Positions 23,496-33,358 are shown, numbered from the stretch's first letter. The stretch: 64,000 nucleotides of DNA from Methanogranum sp963676045 (GCA_963676045.1 OY780938.1:1054001-1118000), one strand, 5' to 3'. Notes: generated from the letters alone by a model not told the origin. A program made the numbers and translations.

Positions 23496-24038
23496 GTGGA
23501 AGAGTACGCATACATTCTAGATTATTTGCCTCAGGGTATACCCAGTGGCAACTTCGGTAAAAAAGAGCCATTATGCTACGCTGTAGGGGACGAGGAGTTC
23601 AAACTCTTCGAACTCGTTCCCAAAGGCACGGTCGTAGTAGGTGACAGGGTATATATCGGAAAGGACAATGTGAAGAGGACCGTCATTGACCACGTGAAGA
23701 GACGCATAGGCTCTACAGATCTTTCCCGCACTGCGGACCTAGAGCTCGAATATGCGATAGATTCCATAGTTGTCACAAATCAAGACCGGTTCATAAGATT
23801 CTACAACGAGGCTGAACCCATCTCGATGCGCAAGCATCTGCTCGAAGAGCTTCCAGGATTAGGAAAGAAAACAATGCAGGCGATCATCGACGAGAGGACG
23901 AAGAACGGAGCATTCAAGGATTTCGCAGACCTCAGCAAAAGAGCTGGGGTCAAGAACCCGGAGAAACTGATAGCCGCACGCATCGTGCTTGAGATCAGGG
24001 ACCCTGACAGAAAGCGCTACCTCTTCGTGTCCAGATGA
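23496..24038 (+). CDS. DUF655 family RNA-binding-type protein
   Basis: 180 residues from GTG 23496. An OB-like N-terminal half (YAILDYLPQG-type start EYAYILDYLPQG, then GDRVYIGKD) and a C-terminal helix-hairpin-helix (LLEELPGLGKKTMQAIIDE) match archaeal DUF655. The role is unproven, but the gene is nearly always next to rpoF and ksgA in archaea, pointing to rRNA work. It overlaps KsgA by four bases. Confidence 0.88.
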   Translation: MEEYAYILDYLPQGIPSGNFGKKEPLCYAVGDEEFKLFELVPKGTVVVGDRVYIGKDNVKRTVIDHVKRRIGSTDLSRTADLELEYAIDSIVVTNQDRFIRFYNEAEPISMRKHLLEELPGLGKKTMQAIIDERTKNGAFKDFADLSKRAGVKNPEKLIAARIVLEIRDPDRKRYLFVSR

Positions 24039-24829
24039 GAAGCAATGAAATGGGGAGATTGATCGCCGAGACTGGCATCACTCCTAAAAAGAGCAAAGGC
24101 CAGAATTTCCTGATCGACGATCGAGTGGCTGAACGCCACGTCGGATATGCAGGGATATCAAAAGAAGAGAATGTCCTAGAGGTCGGACCTGGCCTCGGTG
24201 TGCTAACAAGAAAGCTCATCGAGGTCTCCGACCATGTGACCTGCATCGAACTTGATCAGATACTTGCAGATTACATAGGCAACACCTATCCAGACAAAGT
24301 GAGACTTATAAGAGGGGATGCGGTCAAGATCGATTTCCCTCCTTTCGATAAATTCGTAAGCAACCTTCCGTACAGCGTATCGACGCCGATAATATTCAAA
24401 CTCCTGGATTATGAATTCAAAAAGGCCATAGTGATGGTGCAGAAGGAATTTGCAGACCGGATGGTGGCCGACGTCGGAAGCCCCGATTACTCCCGTCTGA
24501 CCGTGAATCTGTTCTACAGAGCTGACTGCAGGATCTTGGAGAAGGTACCGCGTTCTAGATTCAATCCAGCGCCCAAAGTGGATTCTGCATTGGTCGAGAT
24601 AGTCCCCAGGAAGGCTCCTTTCACCGTCAAGGACGAGATATTGTTCTTCAAGGTGACAGAGGCCACGTTCAATCACAGACGCAAACAAATAGGGACCTCC
24701 CTCAGATCTGCCGGATTGTTGAACAAGGATGCGGACATACCGTACCTCAATGAACGCGTAGAGAATCTAAGGCCTGCGGAGATCGGAGAGATCGCAGATG
24801 CGATATTCGCATCGGATCCTTCTCATTGA
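24035..24829 (+). CDS. ksgA: 16S rRNA dimethyladenosine transferase KsgA/Dim1
   Basis: 264 residues. KKSKGQNFLIDD opening, SAM motif I EVGPGLGVLTRKL, motif IV NLPYSVSTPIIFK, and FNPAPKVDSALVE: all the family landmarks. It dimethylates two adjacent adenines near the 3' end of 16S rRNA, the same region served by the KH protein and RIO1 upstream. Its last seven bases overlap the convergent TrmB-type gene. Confidence 0.95.
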   Translation: MRSNEMGRLIAETGITPKKSKGQNFLIDDRVAERHVGYAGISKEENVLEVGPGLGVLTRKLIEVSDHVTCIELDQILADYIGNTYPDKVRLIRGDAVKIDFPPFDKFVSNLPYSVSTPIIFKLLDYEFKKAIVMVQKEFADRMVADVGSPDYSRLTVNLFYRADCRILEKVPRSRFNPAPKVDSALVEIVPRKAPFTVKDEILFFKVTEATFNHRRKQIGTSLRSAGLLNKDADIPYLNERVENLRPAEIGEIADAIFASDPSH

Positions 24830-25617
24830 TTGCTGCGATTCTTGAGAATCTCGTTGACCGCGCCCTTTTGCAGCATCGGTATTATGGGCAATTCGAATAT
24901 TACGCCAATCTGTTCATCCTTTTCCTGATATATCAGTATAGAACGGACCCCATCGATTATGACCAGCATCTCCGCCTTTATCTGAGAACCATCCACAACC
25001 CTTTTACCATTGGTGTTGAAAGTGGAGCTGTATATCTCCGCAAAGGAATCATTGCTGATGGTCGGATTCACGAATCTGACACTAGGCAGGTCCTCTTTGA
25101 ATGAAAAGGGAGAACCTGCAGATACGCATACGACATCGATGGAATCGTTCAATGCCTTCAGAGGATCCATGACGGAGCGCAGCATCGATATCCTGGGGCA
25201 GACCAAGATGACCTCTTTCTTAGCGTTCAGCAACATCTCCGCGATCTGTTTCTTCAAAGAGATGCTGCCTTTTATATGCCATATGGGGAACGTCTTTTGT
25301 TTTGCGAGTGCGCTGCGATCGTTCAATTCCTTGGACACAACGGAGATCGAGCCTTCGAAGTCGTCCCTGAAGATATGCAATAGACGTTCGACAGGTATCG
25401 CCCTGTAGCACCTAGGCCTGTTTTGAAAGACCTCGACATATCCCTTCTTCTCCATCGTGTCCAAGATATCGTATATCCTCGTCCTTGGAACACCGGATTG
25501 CTCATGGACCTGCCTAGCCGTGCCTTCGCCGATATCTACCAATGCAACATACACCATTGCCTCGTAGTGAATCATACCTAATCTGACAAGATTGTCGACG
25601 ATCGCGCTGTGTTGCAT
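24823..25617 (-). CDS. TrmB-family transcriptional regulator
   Basis: 264 residues. N-terminal winged helix: LGMIHYEAMVYVALVDIGEG, then ARQVHEQSGVPRTRIYDILD and GYVEVFQNRPRCYRAIP, the TrmB signature. A TrmB-type C-terminal effector domain follows (VILVCPRISMLRSV). Divergent from a multidrug-type MFS gene across 99 bases; a 17-base palindrome lies just ahead of its start codon. It probably controls the pump and itself. The effector cannot be told from sequence. Confidence 0.85.
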   Translation of the reverse strand: MQHSAIVDNLVRLGMIHYEAMVYVALVDIGEGTARQVHEQSGVPRTRIYDILDTMEKKGYVEVFQNRPRCYRAIPVERLLHIFRDDFEGSISVVSKELNDRSALAKQKTFPIWHIKGSISLKKQIAEMLLNAKKEVILVCPRISMLRSVMDPLKALNDSIDVVCVSAGSPFSFKEDLPSVRFVNPTISNDSFAEIYSSTFNTNGKRVVDGSQIKAEMLVIIDGVRSILIYQEKDEQIGVIFELPIIPMLQKGAVNEILKNRSNQ

Positions 25618-25618
25618 T

Positions 25619-25635
25619 GTAACCCTTAAAGTTAC
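25619..25635. promoter_or_regulatory. Palindromic operator candidate, TrmB/MFS divergent promoter
   Basis: GTAAC-CCTTAAA-GTTAC, five-base perfect arms around an AT-rich centre, one base upstream of the regulator's ATG. An AT-rich TATA-like run (TTAATATATT, about 25644-25653) follows. Position between divergent genes suggests the binding site of the TrmB protein. Confidence 0.4.
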
Positions 25636-25716
25636 AACATCAATTAATATATTCCTTACGTTAAAGTGTCAAGGAATAATTCCCCCTTCATTCAATATGC
25701 AACAAGGAGAGTTAGG

Positions 25717-27138
25717 ATGGAAGAAATTGTCAATAAATCAGAAAAGACAAGATCCTTTGATGGATACGAGATAAAACTTCTATTGACGATGACCGCAGTG
25801 GCCCTGCTGGTCAATTACGTGGAAACGATGGTTCTACCAGGAATACCTACGATACAGACCGAATTCCACACGACATCCAGCCTGACATCCTGGATCACAT
25901 CCGCGTTCCTCGTGATAGGTGCTGCGACAGCCCCGATATTCGGCAAACTCGGCGACACCTATGGAAAAAAGAAAATGTTCATCATCGTCCTGTTCATATA
26001 CATCGTAGGACTTGTTTTCGCAATATTCTCTAGGTCCATATACGAACTGATAATCGCAAGAGCGATACAGGGAATGGGATTTGCAGTCGTACCAATCTCT
26101 TTGGCACTCTTGGCTGAGAAGCTTCCCCCTGAGAAGATAGGCATGGCCCAGGGAATAATCAGTGCAACGTTCGCTATCGGATCAGTGCTGGGATTGATAA
26201 TAGGCGCCTACATCGAGGAGGTCTACAGCTGGCGTGACGCCTTCATGATAGCCCTCGTGATCAGCGTATTGCTTTTCATAATGTCATTCAAAGTGATAAA
26301 GAAGGATGCACCCGGGACCAAGGTCAGCATAGACTATGGCGGCGTCGCATTCCTGATGGCGGGAATAACGCTATGCATGGTATACATCACGGAAGGTCCG
26401 ACCCGCGGATGGATATCCCTCGACAATCTTGCATTCATCATACCTGGACTCGCTTGTCTGATACTCTTCTTCGTCTACGAGAAGAAGCAGAAGGACCCGC
26501 TGATCCCGTTGAAGCTTTTCAAGATCAGGAACATATTGATGGCGAACCTCATCGGCCTATTCTCTATGATGGCGATGTTCCTGACGTTCTTCGGAGTCAC
26601 ATATTATACACAGTTGCCCGAACCGTACGGCCTAGGAATGACGACCATCGAATCCGGACTCACGATGGCGCCTGCTGCCCTGTGTATGCTCATAATCGGT
26701 CCGTTCGCAGGTAATGCGGTATCCCGCTGGGGACCTAAACCTATGTTGATAGTTGGTTCCTTGTTGGGTATGACCGGCATGCTGCTGTTTGTATTTGCGC
26801 GTCATGATTCCACCGCGGTCACGATTGATATGATCTTCACACTGGTGGGTGTCATCATGACCATGATCCCGATAATAAACATAATAACCGTATCCACACC
26901 GAAGGAGAACAGCACGGTCAGCCTGGGATTCAACACGGCCGTCCGTGATGTCGGCGGAGCGATAGGGCCAGTGCTTGCCACTACGATCATGACATCCTTT
27001 GTCATCTCCTCGATGATGCCGATACCCTCATCCACCGCTTTCGATGTCATCTTCGCGGCCGGGGCAGGCGTGATGGTAATAATGCTCGTCCTGACCTTGT
27101 TCGTCAAGAACTATTCGTTCGGAGCAAAAAAGACCTGA
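25717..27138 (+). CDS. MFS drug efflux transporter (DHA2-like, 14 spans)
   Basis: 473 residues from ATG 25717, preceded by AAGGAGAG. The family motifs are present: GKLGDTYGKKKMF (motif A) after helix 2, ARAIQGMGFAVVPISLAL (motif B region) and about 14 hydrophobic spans, as in the DHA2 family of proton-driven multidrug exporters. Divergent from the TrmB-type regulator, which suggests induction by a toxic compound. The substrate is unknown. Confidence 0.85.
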   Translation: MEEIVNKSEKTRSFDGYEIKLLLTMTAVALLVNYVETMVLPGIPTIQTEFHTTSSLTSWITSAFLVIGAATAPIFGKLGDTYGKKKMFIIVLFIYIVGLVFAIFSRSIYELIIARAIQGMGFAVVPISLALLAEKLPPEKIGMAQGIISATFAIGSVLGLIIGAYIEEVYSWRDAFMIALVISVLLFIMSFKVIKKDAPGTKVSIDYGGVAFLMAGITLCMVYITEGPTRGWISLDNLAFIIPGLACLILFFVYEKKQKDPLIPLKLFKIRNILMANLIGLFSMMAMFLTFFGVTYYTQLPEPYGLGMTTIESGLTMAPAALCMLIIGPFAGNAVSRWGPKPMLIVGSLLGMTGMLLFVFARHDSTAVTIDMIFTLVGVIMTMIPIINIITVSTPKENSTVSLGFNTAVRDVGGAIGPVLATTIMTSFVISSMMPIPSSTAFDVIFAAGAGVMVIMLVLTLFVKNYSFGAKKT

Positions 27139-27192
27139 ATACCATCTGGCTGATGCTCAGACAGGTATCGATTAATAGGCCTAGGGCGATCC

Positions 27193-27972
27193 ATGAGCAT
27201 GCATGGTCCAGAACTGTTCGAACATGTACAGAGGATAGCCCGCGGAATGGGCATCGTCGATATCTCGGTAGCATCACCGGACCTCTGGGAGACCGACCCG
27301 CTCATCAGCGCGAGGATTCCGGAAGGCAACAGACCGAAGGACATCATGCCCTCGGCGAAATCCGTGATCGTCATAGGCATACCCATTCAAAGGGCCATAC
27401 TCGAGACGACCCCGTCCATATTCTACCATCAGCTTTACGACACCGTCAACAGGATGCTTGACGATGCATCCGAGAGGATCGCATTGGAACTCAACATACT
27501 CGGGCATGAGGCCATATATGTGCCGAGGGACGGATATCACGGGATCTCTGGACTGAAGGAGATCCCCACCTCTTTCTTCTCCCATAGGCACGCGGCTTAT
27601 CTGGCGGGAATGGGCACGTTCGGATACAACAACACCATACTCACTAAGAAATACGGACCGAGGATAAGATTCGCTTCAATAATCACAACGGCTGAATTGC
27701 CTACTTCTGTGCCGATGACCTCAAATCTCTGCATAAGGTGCAAGAGATGCGTGAAACAGTGTCCGGTGGAGGCTGTCCCTGACAAGGAATATCCCAAGGG
27801 CATAATAGATAAGAAGAAATGTGTTCAACATTCGGCAGAACTCTCCGAATCTGGTATATCGCCGTGCGGCATATGCATAAAGACCTGTCCCGTCGGGATG
27901 GACAGGGATGATAGTGTTCCAAATCAGATGTTCATAGACAATGTCCGAAGGTTCATAAAACCTCATCCGTGA
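27193..27972 (+). CDS. Double 4Fe-4S cluster protein, QueG-like (COG1600)
   Basis: 259 residues. Two ferredoxin-type cysteine sets are visible: CIRCKRCVKQCPVEAVP (about 180-196) and, near residue 224, CGICIKTCPVG. The N-terminal domain with DGYHGISGLKEIPTSFFSHR, and GTFGYNNTILTKKYGPR resembles the corrinoid-binding half of epoxyqueuosine reductase-like proteins. Archaea rarely make queuosine, so a different corrinoid- or Fe-S-dependent reduction is more likely. Its own TATA-type AT-rich region lies just upstream. Confidence 0.75.
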   Translation: MSMHGPELFEHVQRIARGMGIVDISVASPDLWETDPLISARIPEGNRPKDIMPSAKSVIVIGIPIQRAILETTPSIFYHQLYDTVNRMLDDASERIALELNILGHEAIYVPRDGYHGISGLKEIPTSFFSHRHAAYLAGMGTFGYNNTILTKKYGPRIRFASIITTAELPTSVPMTSNLCIRCKRCVKQCPVEAVPDKEYPKGIIDKKKCVQHSAELSESGISPCGICIKTCPVGMDRDDSVPNQMFIDNVRRFIKPHP

Positions 27973-28012
27973 ACAAAGATATAACAAAAGAGCTGTATAC
28001 AGATGTGATCAC

Positions 28013-29200
28013 ATGCAGATAGGGATCGTAGGTAAACCAAACGTCGGCAAATCCACATTCTTCGGTGCAGCCACAATGGCACCGGTCGAGATAGCCAACT
28101 ATCCTTTCACAACGATAGAACCAAACAAAGGTATCGCGTATGTCCGTACGCCTTGCCCTTGCAAAGAACTCGGGATACAATGCACTCCCCACAATTCACT
28201 GTGCATGAACGGCATAAGGATGGTACCCGTCGAATTGCTCGATGTCGCAGGATTGGTCCCAGGCGCATGGGATGGGAAGGGCCTTGGGAACAAGTTCCTG
28301 GACGACCTCAGACAAGCGGATGCGTTGATCAACGTCGTCGATGTCAGCGGATCCACGGACCTAGAAGGCAATCCAGGCGAACCTGGGAGGTTCGACCCTA
28401 CCGAGGACGTGATATTCCTCAGAAGGGAGATCGAACTTTGGATGAGGGAGATAATAAAGAACGGCCTCGGAAAGATCGCCAGACAGGCGAAGATGCAAGG
28501 CACTAAACAAGAGGTCATACTGCAAGAGAGATTGGCAGGCCTCAATATAACCGAGGGGCAGATAAAAGAGGCCCTTAGAAAGGTGGAACTTCCCGCGGAC
28601 CCGACACTCTGGGATGACGACATCCTGCTCAAACTCTGCATCGAGATAAGGACGCTGTCCAAGCCGATGATAATCGCCATGAACAAATCCGACATAGCAT
28701 CCTCTGAGAACATAAAGAAGGTCTCATCTATGGGAGATATGGCAGTCCCTACCCTGGCCGAGACCGAGCTTGCATTGAAGAAGGCGGCTGCGGCAGGTAT
28801 CGTAGATTATATTCCAGGTTATCCCACTTTCAAGATCAGACCCAATGTTAAGCTCAATGACGCGCAAAAGAAGGCATTGGAATACATGGCAGAGAATATG
28901 AGGAAATACAACGGCACCGGCATACAGACATGCATCGAAGAAGGCGTATTCAAGATGCTGGATCGCATAGCGGTATATCCTGTCGAAGATGAGAGCAAAT
29001 TCACCGATCATTTCGGAAGGGTCCTGCCTGATTGCTTCCTTGTTCCAAGGGGTTCCACAGCAAGGGACCTTGCTTACAAGATACATACGGACCTCGGGGA
29101 CAAATTCATAAGGGCCATGAACGCGAAGACCAAACGCACCGTGGGTGCGGATTATGTGTTGCAGGACGGGGACATCATAAGGATCGTCGCCAACAAGTGA
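28013..29200 (+). CDS. ychF: YchF/Obg-like GTPase-family protein
   Basis: 395 residues. P-loop GIVGKPNVGKSTFF, switch region YPFTTIEPNKGIAYV, G3 LLDVAGLVPGAWDGKG, and G4-like MNKSDIA. The C-terminal TGS domain ends GADYVLQDGDIIRIVANK. The cysteine group CPCKELGIQCTPHNSLC after switch II is found in archaeal members. It binds ribosomes or translation factors. DNA polymerase B follows eight bases after its stop. Confidence 0.93.
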   Translation: MQIGIVGKPNVGKSTFFGAATMAPVEIANYPFTTIEPNKGIAYVRTPCPCKELGIQCTPHNSLCMNGIRMVPVELLDVAGLVPGAWDGKGLGNKFLDDLRQADALINVVDVSGSTDLEGNPGEPGRFDPTEDVIFLRREIELWMREIIKNGLGKIARQAKMQGTKQEVILQERLAGLNITEGQIKEALRKVELPADPTLWDDDILLKLCIEIRTLSKPMIIAMNKSDIASSENIKKVSSMGDMAVPTLAETELALKKAAAAGIVDYIPGYPTFKIRPNVKLNDAQKKALEYMAENMRKYNGTGIQTCIEEGVFKMLDRIAVYPVEDESKFTDHFGRVLPDCFLVPRGSTARDLAYKIHTDLGDKFIRAMNAKTKRTVGADYVLQDGDIIRIVANK

Positions 29201-29208
29201 GGTCAGAG

Positions 29209-31632
29209 ATGGGAACATGGGATGTCAGACTTCTAAGCGCTTCTTACACCAGCGATGAGAACGAGAATGTATTCTTGGAACTCTTCGGCAAGACCCGCGA
29301 TAAGAAATCCATAACGATCCTCTGCTTTGATTACAAAGCATATTTCTATATCGTAGACCCCAACGAATCCGTAGAGAAGGTGCTCAAGAAGGATGAGAAC
29401 GTATTATCTTTCGATCCTGACAGATTATATTACAAGGGAGATTATCACGCTGTCCTCAAGGTCACCGTGAAATTCCCCTGGAAGATACCAGAATACAGGA
29501 ACAGCTGGAAGAACGCAGGATATCATGTTCTCGCTGCGGACATACCATTCCATCACAGATTCATCTACGACATGGACATGGGATCGTGCATAAGGGTCAC
29601 AGGCGAGGACGTCGAGAAGAACTATGCCACTGACGTCATAATAAAGATGACAGGGTTCGAGAACATCGAATCCTTCGATCCAGGCCTTAAGATCCTTTCA
29701 TTCGATATAGAGAACAGCGTAGAGCATGAATTCATCTACACCATATGCTCGGTTATAGGCGAGGACGGGAACATAAGGCCGTGCGAGGCCCTTGTCGGCA
29801 CTGAGAAGGATATCATCGAAAATTTCTCCAAATTGATAGATAGGGAAGACCCAGACGTCATAACTGGATACAACATAGATAACTACGATATTAGGAAGAT
29901 AATCGAAAGGGCGGAATACAACAAGATGGACAACGCCCTCCCCTGGGGACGCGACCACGGTCAGCCCAGAGTGGTCAGCGATAGGTTCTGGCGTGTCAAA
30001 GGGAGGATGATCACGGATGCCTGGTGGGCCGCCAAGAAAGAGCTCCGCCCGAAACAGGAGACGCTTAACGCGGTATCTAAACAGGTACTTGGAGAGACCA
30101 AACTGGATGTCGATCCCAAATATATGGACCAAGAATGGGCCAAAGATAGGGAAAAAGTAATAAGGTATTGTTTCAAAGATGCAGAACTGGCACTTAAGAT
30201 CCTGCTTCATGTTGGAACACTTAGGAAAGGGATGGACCTCGCCGCCGTGTCAAAACTACCCTTGGAGGATGTTCTTACCGCAGGCTCATCACAGCTTGCC
30301 GACTCTCTGCTGATACGTGTGGCGGACAGGAATAAGATAGGCGTGCCTTTGATGGGAAGAAGGAGCTCAGATTCCGATCAGATAGAGGGGGGATACGTGC
30401 ATACGATGACCCCTGGCCTATACCACTGGGTCTGTGTGGAGGATTTCAAATCCATGTATCCTTCGCTCATAATCGCGAAGAACATCTGTTTCACGACATT
30501 ATCTCCCGAGGGAGAGATACTGAGCCCTTCTGGAGCGAGGTTCCTTTCACCTTCGAAAAGAGTCGGGATCCTTCCGGGGATACTATCATCTTTGATGACC
30601 CAGAGGGACAATATAAAGAAGAAGATGAAGTCCACCAAGGATCCGTATGAACATCAATATCTTGACGGTCTTCAGGGCGCTGTCAAAGTACTTATGAACA
30701 CCTTCTATGGCGTGTTCGCATCATCGTTCTACAGATTCACAGATAAGAACATAGGCGCGGCAATAACGGCATTCGCCAGAGATAACGTCAAATCGATAAT
30801 AAAGGAGGTCGAATCGGAGGGGATCAATGTGATCTATTCCGATACGGACTCTGTTTTCATGCAATCCCCGTACAATGAACTGGAAGCTTCCGTGAAATTC
30901 GGAAATCAGATGTCCCAGCGTTTCTCACGTGATGGAGGTACACTGGAATTCGAAAAGCTCGTGGAGCCTCTGTTCACACATGGCAAGAAGAAAAGATATG
31001 TGGGGAAGATAGTTTGGCCTACTGTTGAAGAAGAACTTCTTGTGAGAGGTTATGAGATCAGGAGATCGGATTCGTTCGACCTGCAAAGCAACCTACTCAT
31101 GGAAGTTTTCAAGAAGATACTCAACGAAGATAACGAAGGCGCCGTCGCTTTGGTCAAAAAGACCGTCCAGGATGTGCTTGCTGGAAAGGTGGAGCCATCG
31201 GAACTGGTCATATCCAGAACATGCAAGGGACTTGACGATGCCTACGAGAATCCCGAAAGGATGGCCAATGTCCAAGCGGCAAAGAAACTGATCAACCTAG
31301 GTTATGATTTCATACCCGGTATGAAGGTCTCCTGGATCGTCACCGACGCGAACAAGACCCCTCAGGAGGTCGAACCCTACGTGAGCGGCGTCGAATTCAA
31401 GGCAAGACCCGACTACCCATATTACGCGGAACGCCTGGCACAGATGGCATCAAGGGTCACAGAGGTATTCGGATGGACCGAGAAGGACCTCCTCCTGGGA
31501 AGCCAACAGATGACATTGTTCGATAATTTTGGACCTTCGAGCAACAAATCGAAAACAGAGACGAAGAAAGAACCTATAAAGGAAGATAAGACCGTGAAAA
31601 AGAAGGGCACCAAGCTTGAGGATTTCTTTTGA
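29209..31632 (+). CDS. polB: Family B DNA polymerase
   Basis: 807 residues from ATG 29209 with AGGTCAGAG upstream. The 3'-5' exonuclease site is FDIE (D166, E168). Polymerase motif A is DFKSMYPSLI (D412), motif B KVLMNTFYGVFASS and motif C YSDTDSVF (D545, D547). No intein interrupts motif A, B or C. It ends in LEDFF after a Lys-rich linker; QMTLFDNF near the end looks like a PCNA-binding box. It is the likely replicative or repair polymerase. Confidence 0.95.
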   Translation: MGTWDVRLLSASYTSDENENVFLELFGKTRDKKSITILCFDYKAYFYIVDPNESVEKVLKKDENVLSFDPDRLYYKGDYHAVLKVTVKFPWKIPEYRNSWKNAGYHVLAADIPFHHRFIYDMDMGSCIRVTGEDVEKNYATDVIIKMTGFENIESFDPGLKILSFDIENSVEHEFIYTICSVIGEDGNIRPCEALVGTEKDIIENFSKLIDREDPDVITGYNIDNYDIRKIIERAEYNKMDNALPWGRDHGQPRVVSDRFWRVKGRMITDAWWAAKKELRPKQETLNAVSKQVLGETKLDVDPKYMDQEWAKDREKVIRYCFKDAELALKILLHVGTLRKGMDLAAVSKLPLEDVLTAGSSQLADSLLIRVADRNKIGVPLMGRRSSDSDQIEGGYVHTMTPGLYHWVCVEDFKSMYPSLIIAKNICFTTLSPEGEILSPSGARFLSPSKRVGILPGILSSLMTQRDNIKKKMKSTKDPYEHQYLDGLQGAVKVLMNTFYGVFASSFYRFTDKNIGAAITAFARDNVKSIIKEVESEGINVIYSDTDSVFMQSPYNELEASVKFGNQMSQRFSRDGGTLEFEKLVEPLFTHGKKKRYVGKIVWPTVEEELLVRGYEIRRSDSFDLQSNLLMEVFKKILNEDNEGAVALVKKTVQDVLAGKVEPSELVISRTCKGLDDAYENPERMANVQAAKKLINLGYDFIPGMKVSWIVTDANKTPQEVEPYVSGVEFKARPDYPYYAERLAQMASRVTEVFGWTEKDLLLGSQQMTLFDNFGPSSNKSKTETKKEPIKEDKTVKKKGTKLEDFF

Positions 31633-31745
31633 ACGGCCTCGTCTGCGCGACCATTTAAATACGTGATTATCATCAAGATTCCTCGCAGGGTCGATGTACT
31701 CTGTCGGAAATGTGCCCAAAAGGTGAATCCGGTAAGGTGATTATA

Positions 31746-32366
31746 ATGAGTGACAATACTCAAGAGAAGCGTCCTGTGAACGGTAAGAGCATGTACTCCT
31801 ACATCGCAGATGCTTGGAAGAACCCCTACAAGGGATACGTCAAGGAATTGAACTACGAGAGAAGGATCCAATGGAGGAGAGAAGAGAACTTCCTCCGCGT
31901 TGAGAGGCCTACCCGTCTCGACAGGGCCAGGGCTCTCGGCTTCAAAGCCAAACAAGGATACGTCATTGTAAGGGCAAGGGTCAGAAAAGGAAACTTCCAG
32001 AAAAGAGCAATAACTGCAGGAAGGAGAGCAAAGCGCCGCGGTATAAACCAGATGACCGTCGGTAAGAGCCTCCAGAGAATGGCAGAGGAAAGGGCAGCAA
32101 AGAGATACCCCAACCTTGAGGTCCTCAACTCCTATTGGGTAGGAGCAGACGGACAGCAGGAGTGGTACGAGGTCATCTTGGTTGATCCAGCACACCCTGT
32201 CATAAAAGCAGACCCGAAGATAAACTGGATATGCAACAACGTGAACAAGAACCGTGTATACCGCGGACTCACCAGTGCAGGAGCTGCAGGCCGTGGTCTC
32301 AGAAAGAAAGGTAACGGTTCAGAGAAGTCCAGACCCTCTATCAGGTCGAAAAAGTACAGGAAATAA
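31746..32366 (+). CDS. rpl15e: Ribosomal protein L15e
   Basis: 206 residues from ATG 31746. MYSYIADAWKNPYKGYVKEL, RRERNFLRV-like RREENFLRVERPTR, RALGFKAKQGYVIVRARV, and HPVIKADPKINWICN are the L15e landmarks. An upstream in-frame ATG at 31710 is not supported. A T-rich terminator hairpin follows at 32399. Confidence 0.95.
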   Translation: MSDNTQEKRPVNGKSMYSYIADAWKNPYKGYVKELNYERRIQWRREENFLRVERPTRLDRARALGFKAKQGYVIVRARVRKGNFQKRAITAGRRAKRRGINQMTVGKSLQRMAEERAAKRYPNLEVLNSYWVGADGQQEWYEVILVDPAHPVIKADPKINWICNNVNKNRVYRGLTSAGAAGRGLRKKGNGSEKSRPSIRSKKYRK

Positions 32367-32398
32367 TCCTATCCCTAAACCTTTTAATTTTTCTTGGT

Positions 32399-32424
32399 CC
32401 GTCCGAAAGACGGGCCTCTTTTAT
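32399..32424 (+). terminator. Terminator after L15e
   Basis: CCGTC-CGAAA-GACGG hairpin (32399-32413) followed by GCCTCTTTTAT. It lies between the L15e gene and the convergent ThiI-like gene, and the A-rich stretch beyond it could serve the other strand. Confidence 0.6.
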
Positions 32425-32446
32425 ATAAAAAAAAATGAAGACGATA

Positions 32447-33283
32447 TCAGACGTCTGATATCAATGCCATCATCTCTGATACCTTGTCATCGGTCATGCC
32501 TATCGTCGGGAAGAATATGGGAAAATCATAATTCGAGACATCCACTTCCTCGAGGCCGTTCAATGCGGTGCCCCATACATAACCGAATATCCTTCTCGGA
32601 TCGCCGCTGTCCGAATCTATCTCCTTGAGGTCCGGATCGTATCTTTCCAATATCGAACAATCGAAATCGCCTCTGACGATGACCTTGCATCCGCGCTTCA
32701 TCATCAGCCACGCAGACACTATCCCGCGGTCGTCATGCACTTCAGCGACCACGCGCCCTTGTGTACCGAGAGGCAATCCCGCATGGCATCTTATGTAGGA
32801 ATCGAAGATGTAGGTCTTATTGTTCCTTACTTCCACGTAGAATATCTTCTCAGGCTTGTTAAGGTCCACCTTGAGGCCCTCGTTTGCCTCGAATATGGCA
32901 GAACCGGCCTCGCGACCTACATCCATGCTTGTGAATGAATGATGATTGCCCTCGCGCCTCGCTCTTACGGCGAACGTCTGACCCTTGTTGACCCTTCCTA
33001 GTGAATATTTGGCGGCAGCGGAGCATATGTCCTCCATGCTTGCCGTGGTCACTTCCGCGATAGACATGGACGCTATGCCGAATACCTTCTTCAACGACCT
33101 TGCGGCCGCATCGATGTCCGTGGCCTCCACGAAGAATCTTGCATCGCCCTTGGTGACTATCGCCTCCACTCCGTCTGCCGCAAGCATGGAGAGCATGTTG
33201 TCTTTCAAACGCGTCTCGAATCTTACTCTTACCGGGGTGCTTTTCAGACCGATTTCCGAATATCTTACGAGGATCAATGCCAC
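32447..33283 (-). CDS. ThiI-like THUMP protein lacking the PP-loop motif
   Basis: 278 residues from GTG 33283. The N-terminal ferredoxin-like part (LVRYSEIGLKST, FETRLKDNM) and THUMP domain (VNKGQTFAVRARREGNH, GLKVDLNKPEKIFYVEV) match the tRNA 4-thiouridine synthetase ThiI. Where ThiI has its ATP-binding SGGIDS loop, this protein reads EVHDDRGIVSAWLMMKRG: the surrounding helix is kept but the loop is lost. It is also about 100 residues shorter than full ThiI. It probably binds tRNA without adenylating it. Confidence 0.75.
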   Translation of the reverse strand: MALILVRYSEIGLKSTPVRVRFETRLKDNMLSMLAADGVEAIVTKGDARFFVEATDIDAAARSLKKVFGIASMSIAEVTTASMEDICSAAAKYSLGRVNKGQTFAVRARREGNHHSFTSMDVGREAGSAIFEANEGLKVDLNKPEKIFYVEVRNNKTYIFDSYIRCHAGLPLGTQGRVVAEVHDDRGIVSAWLMMKRGCKVIVRGDFDCSILERYDPDLKEIDSDSGDPRRIFGYVWGTALNGLEEVDVSNYDFPIFFPTIGMTDDKVSEMMALISDV

Positions 33284-33358
33284 GCATAAGGGTTAACGAT
33301 AGACGATATTAAGAGTTTGCATATGAAAAATTAAAAGGGATGCGCGCATCAATGATCC

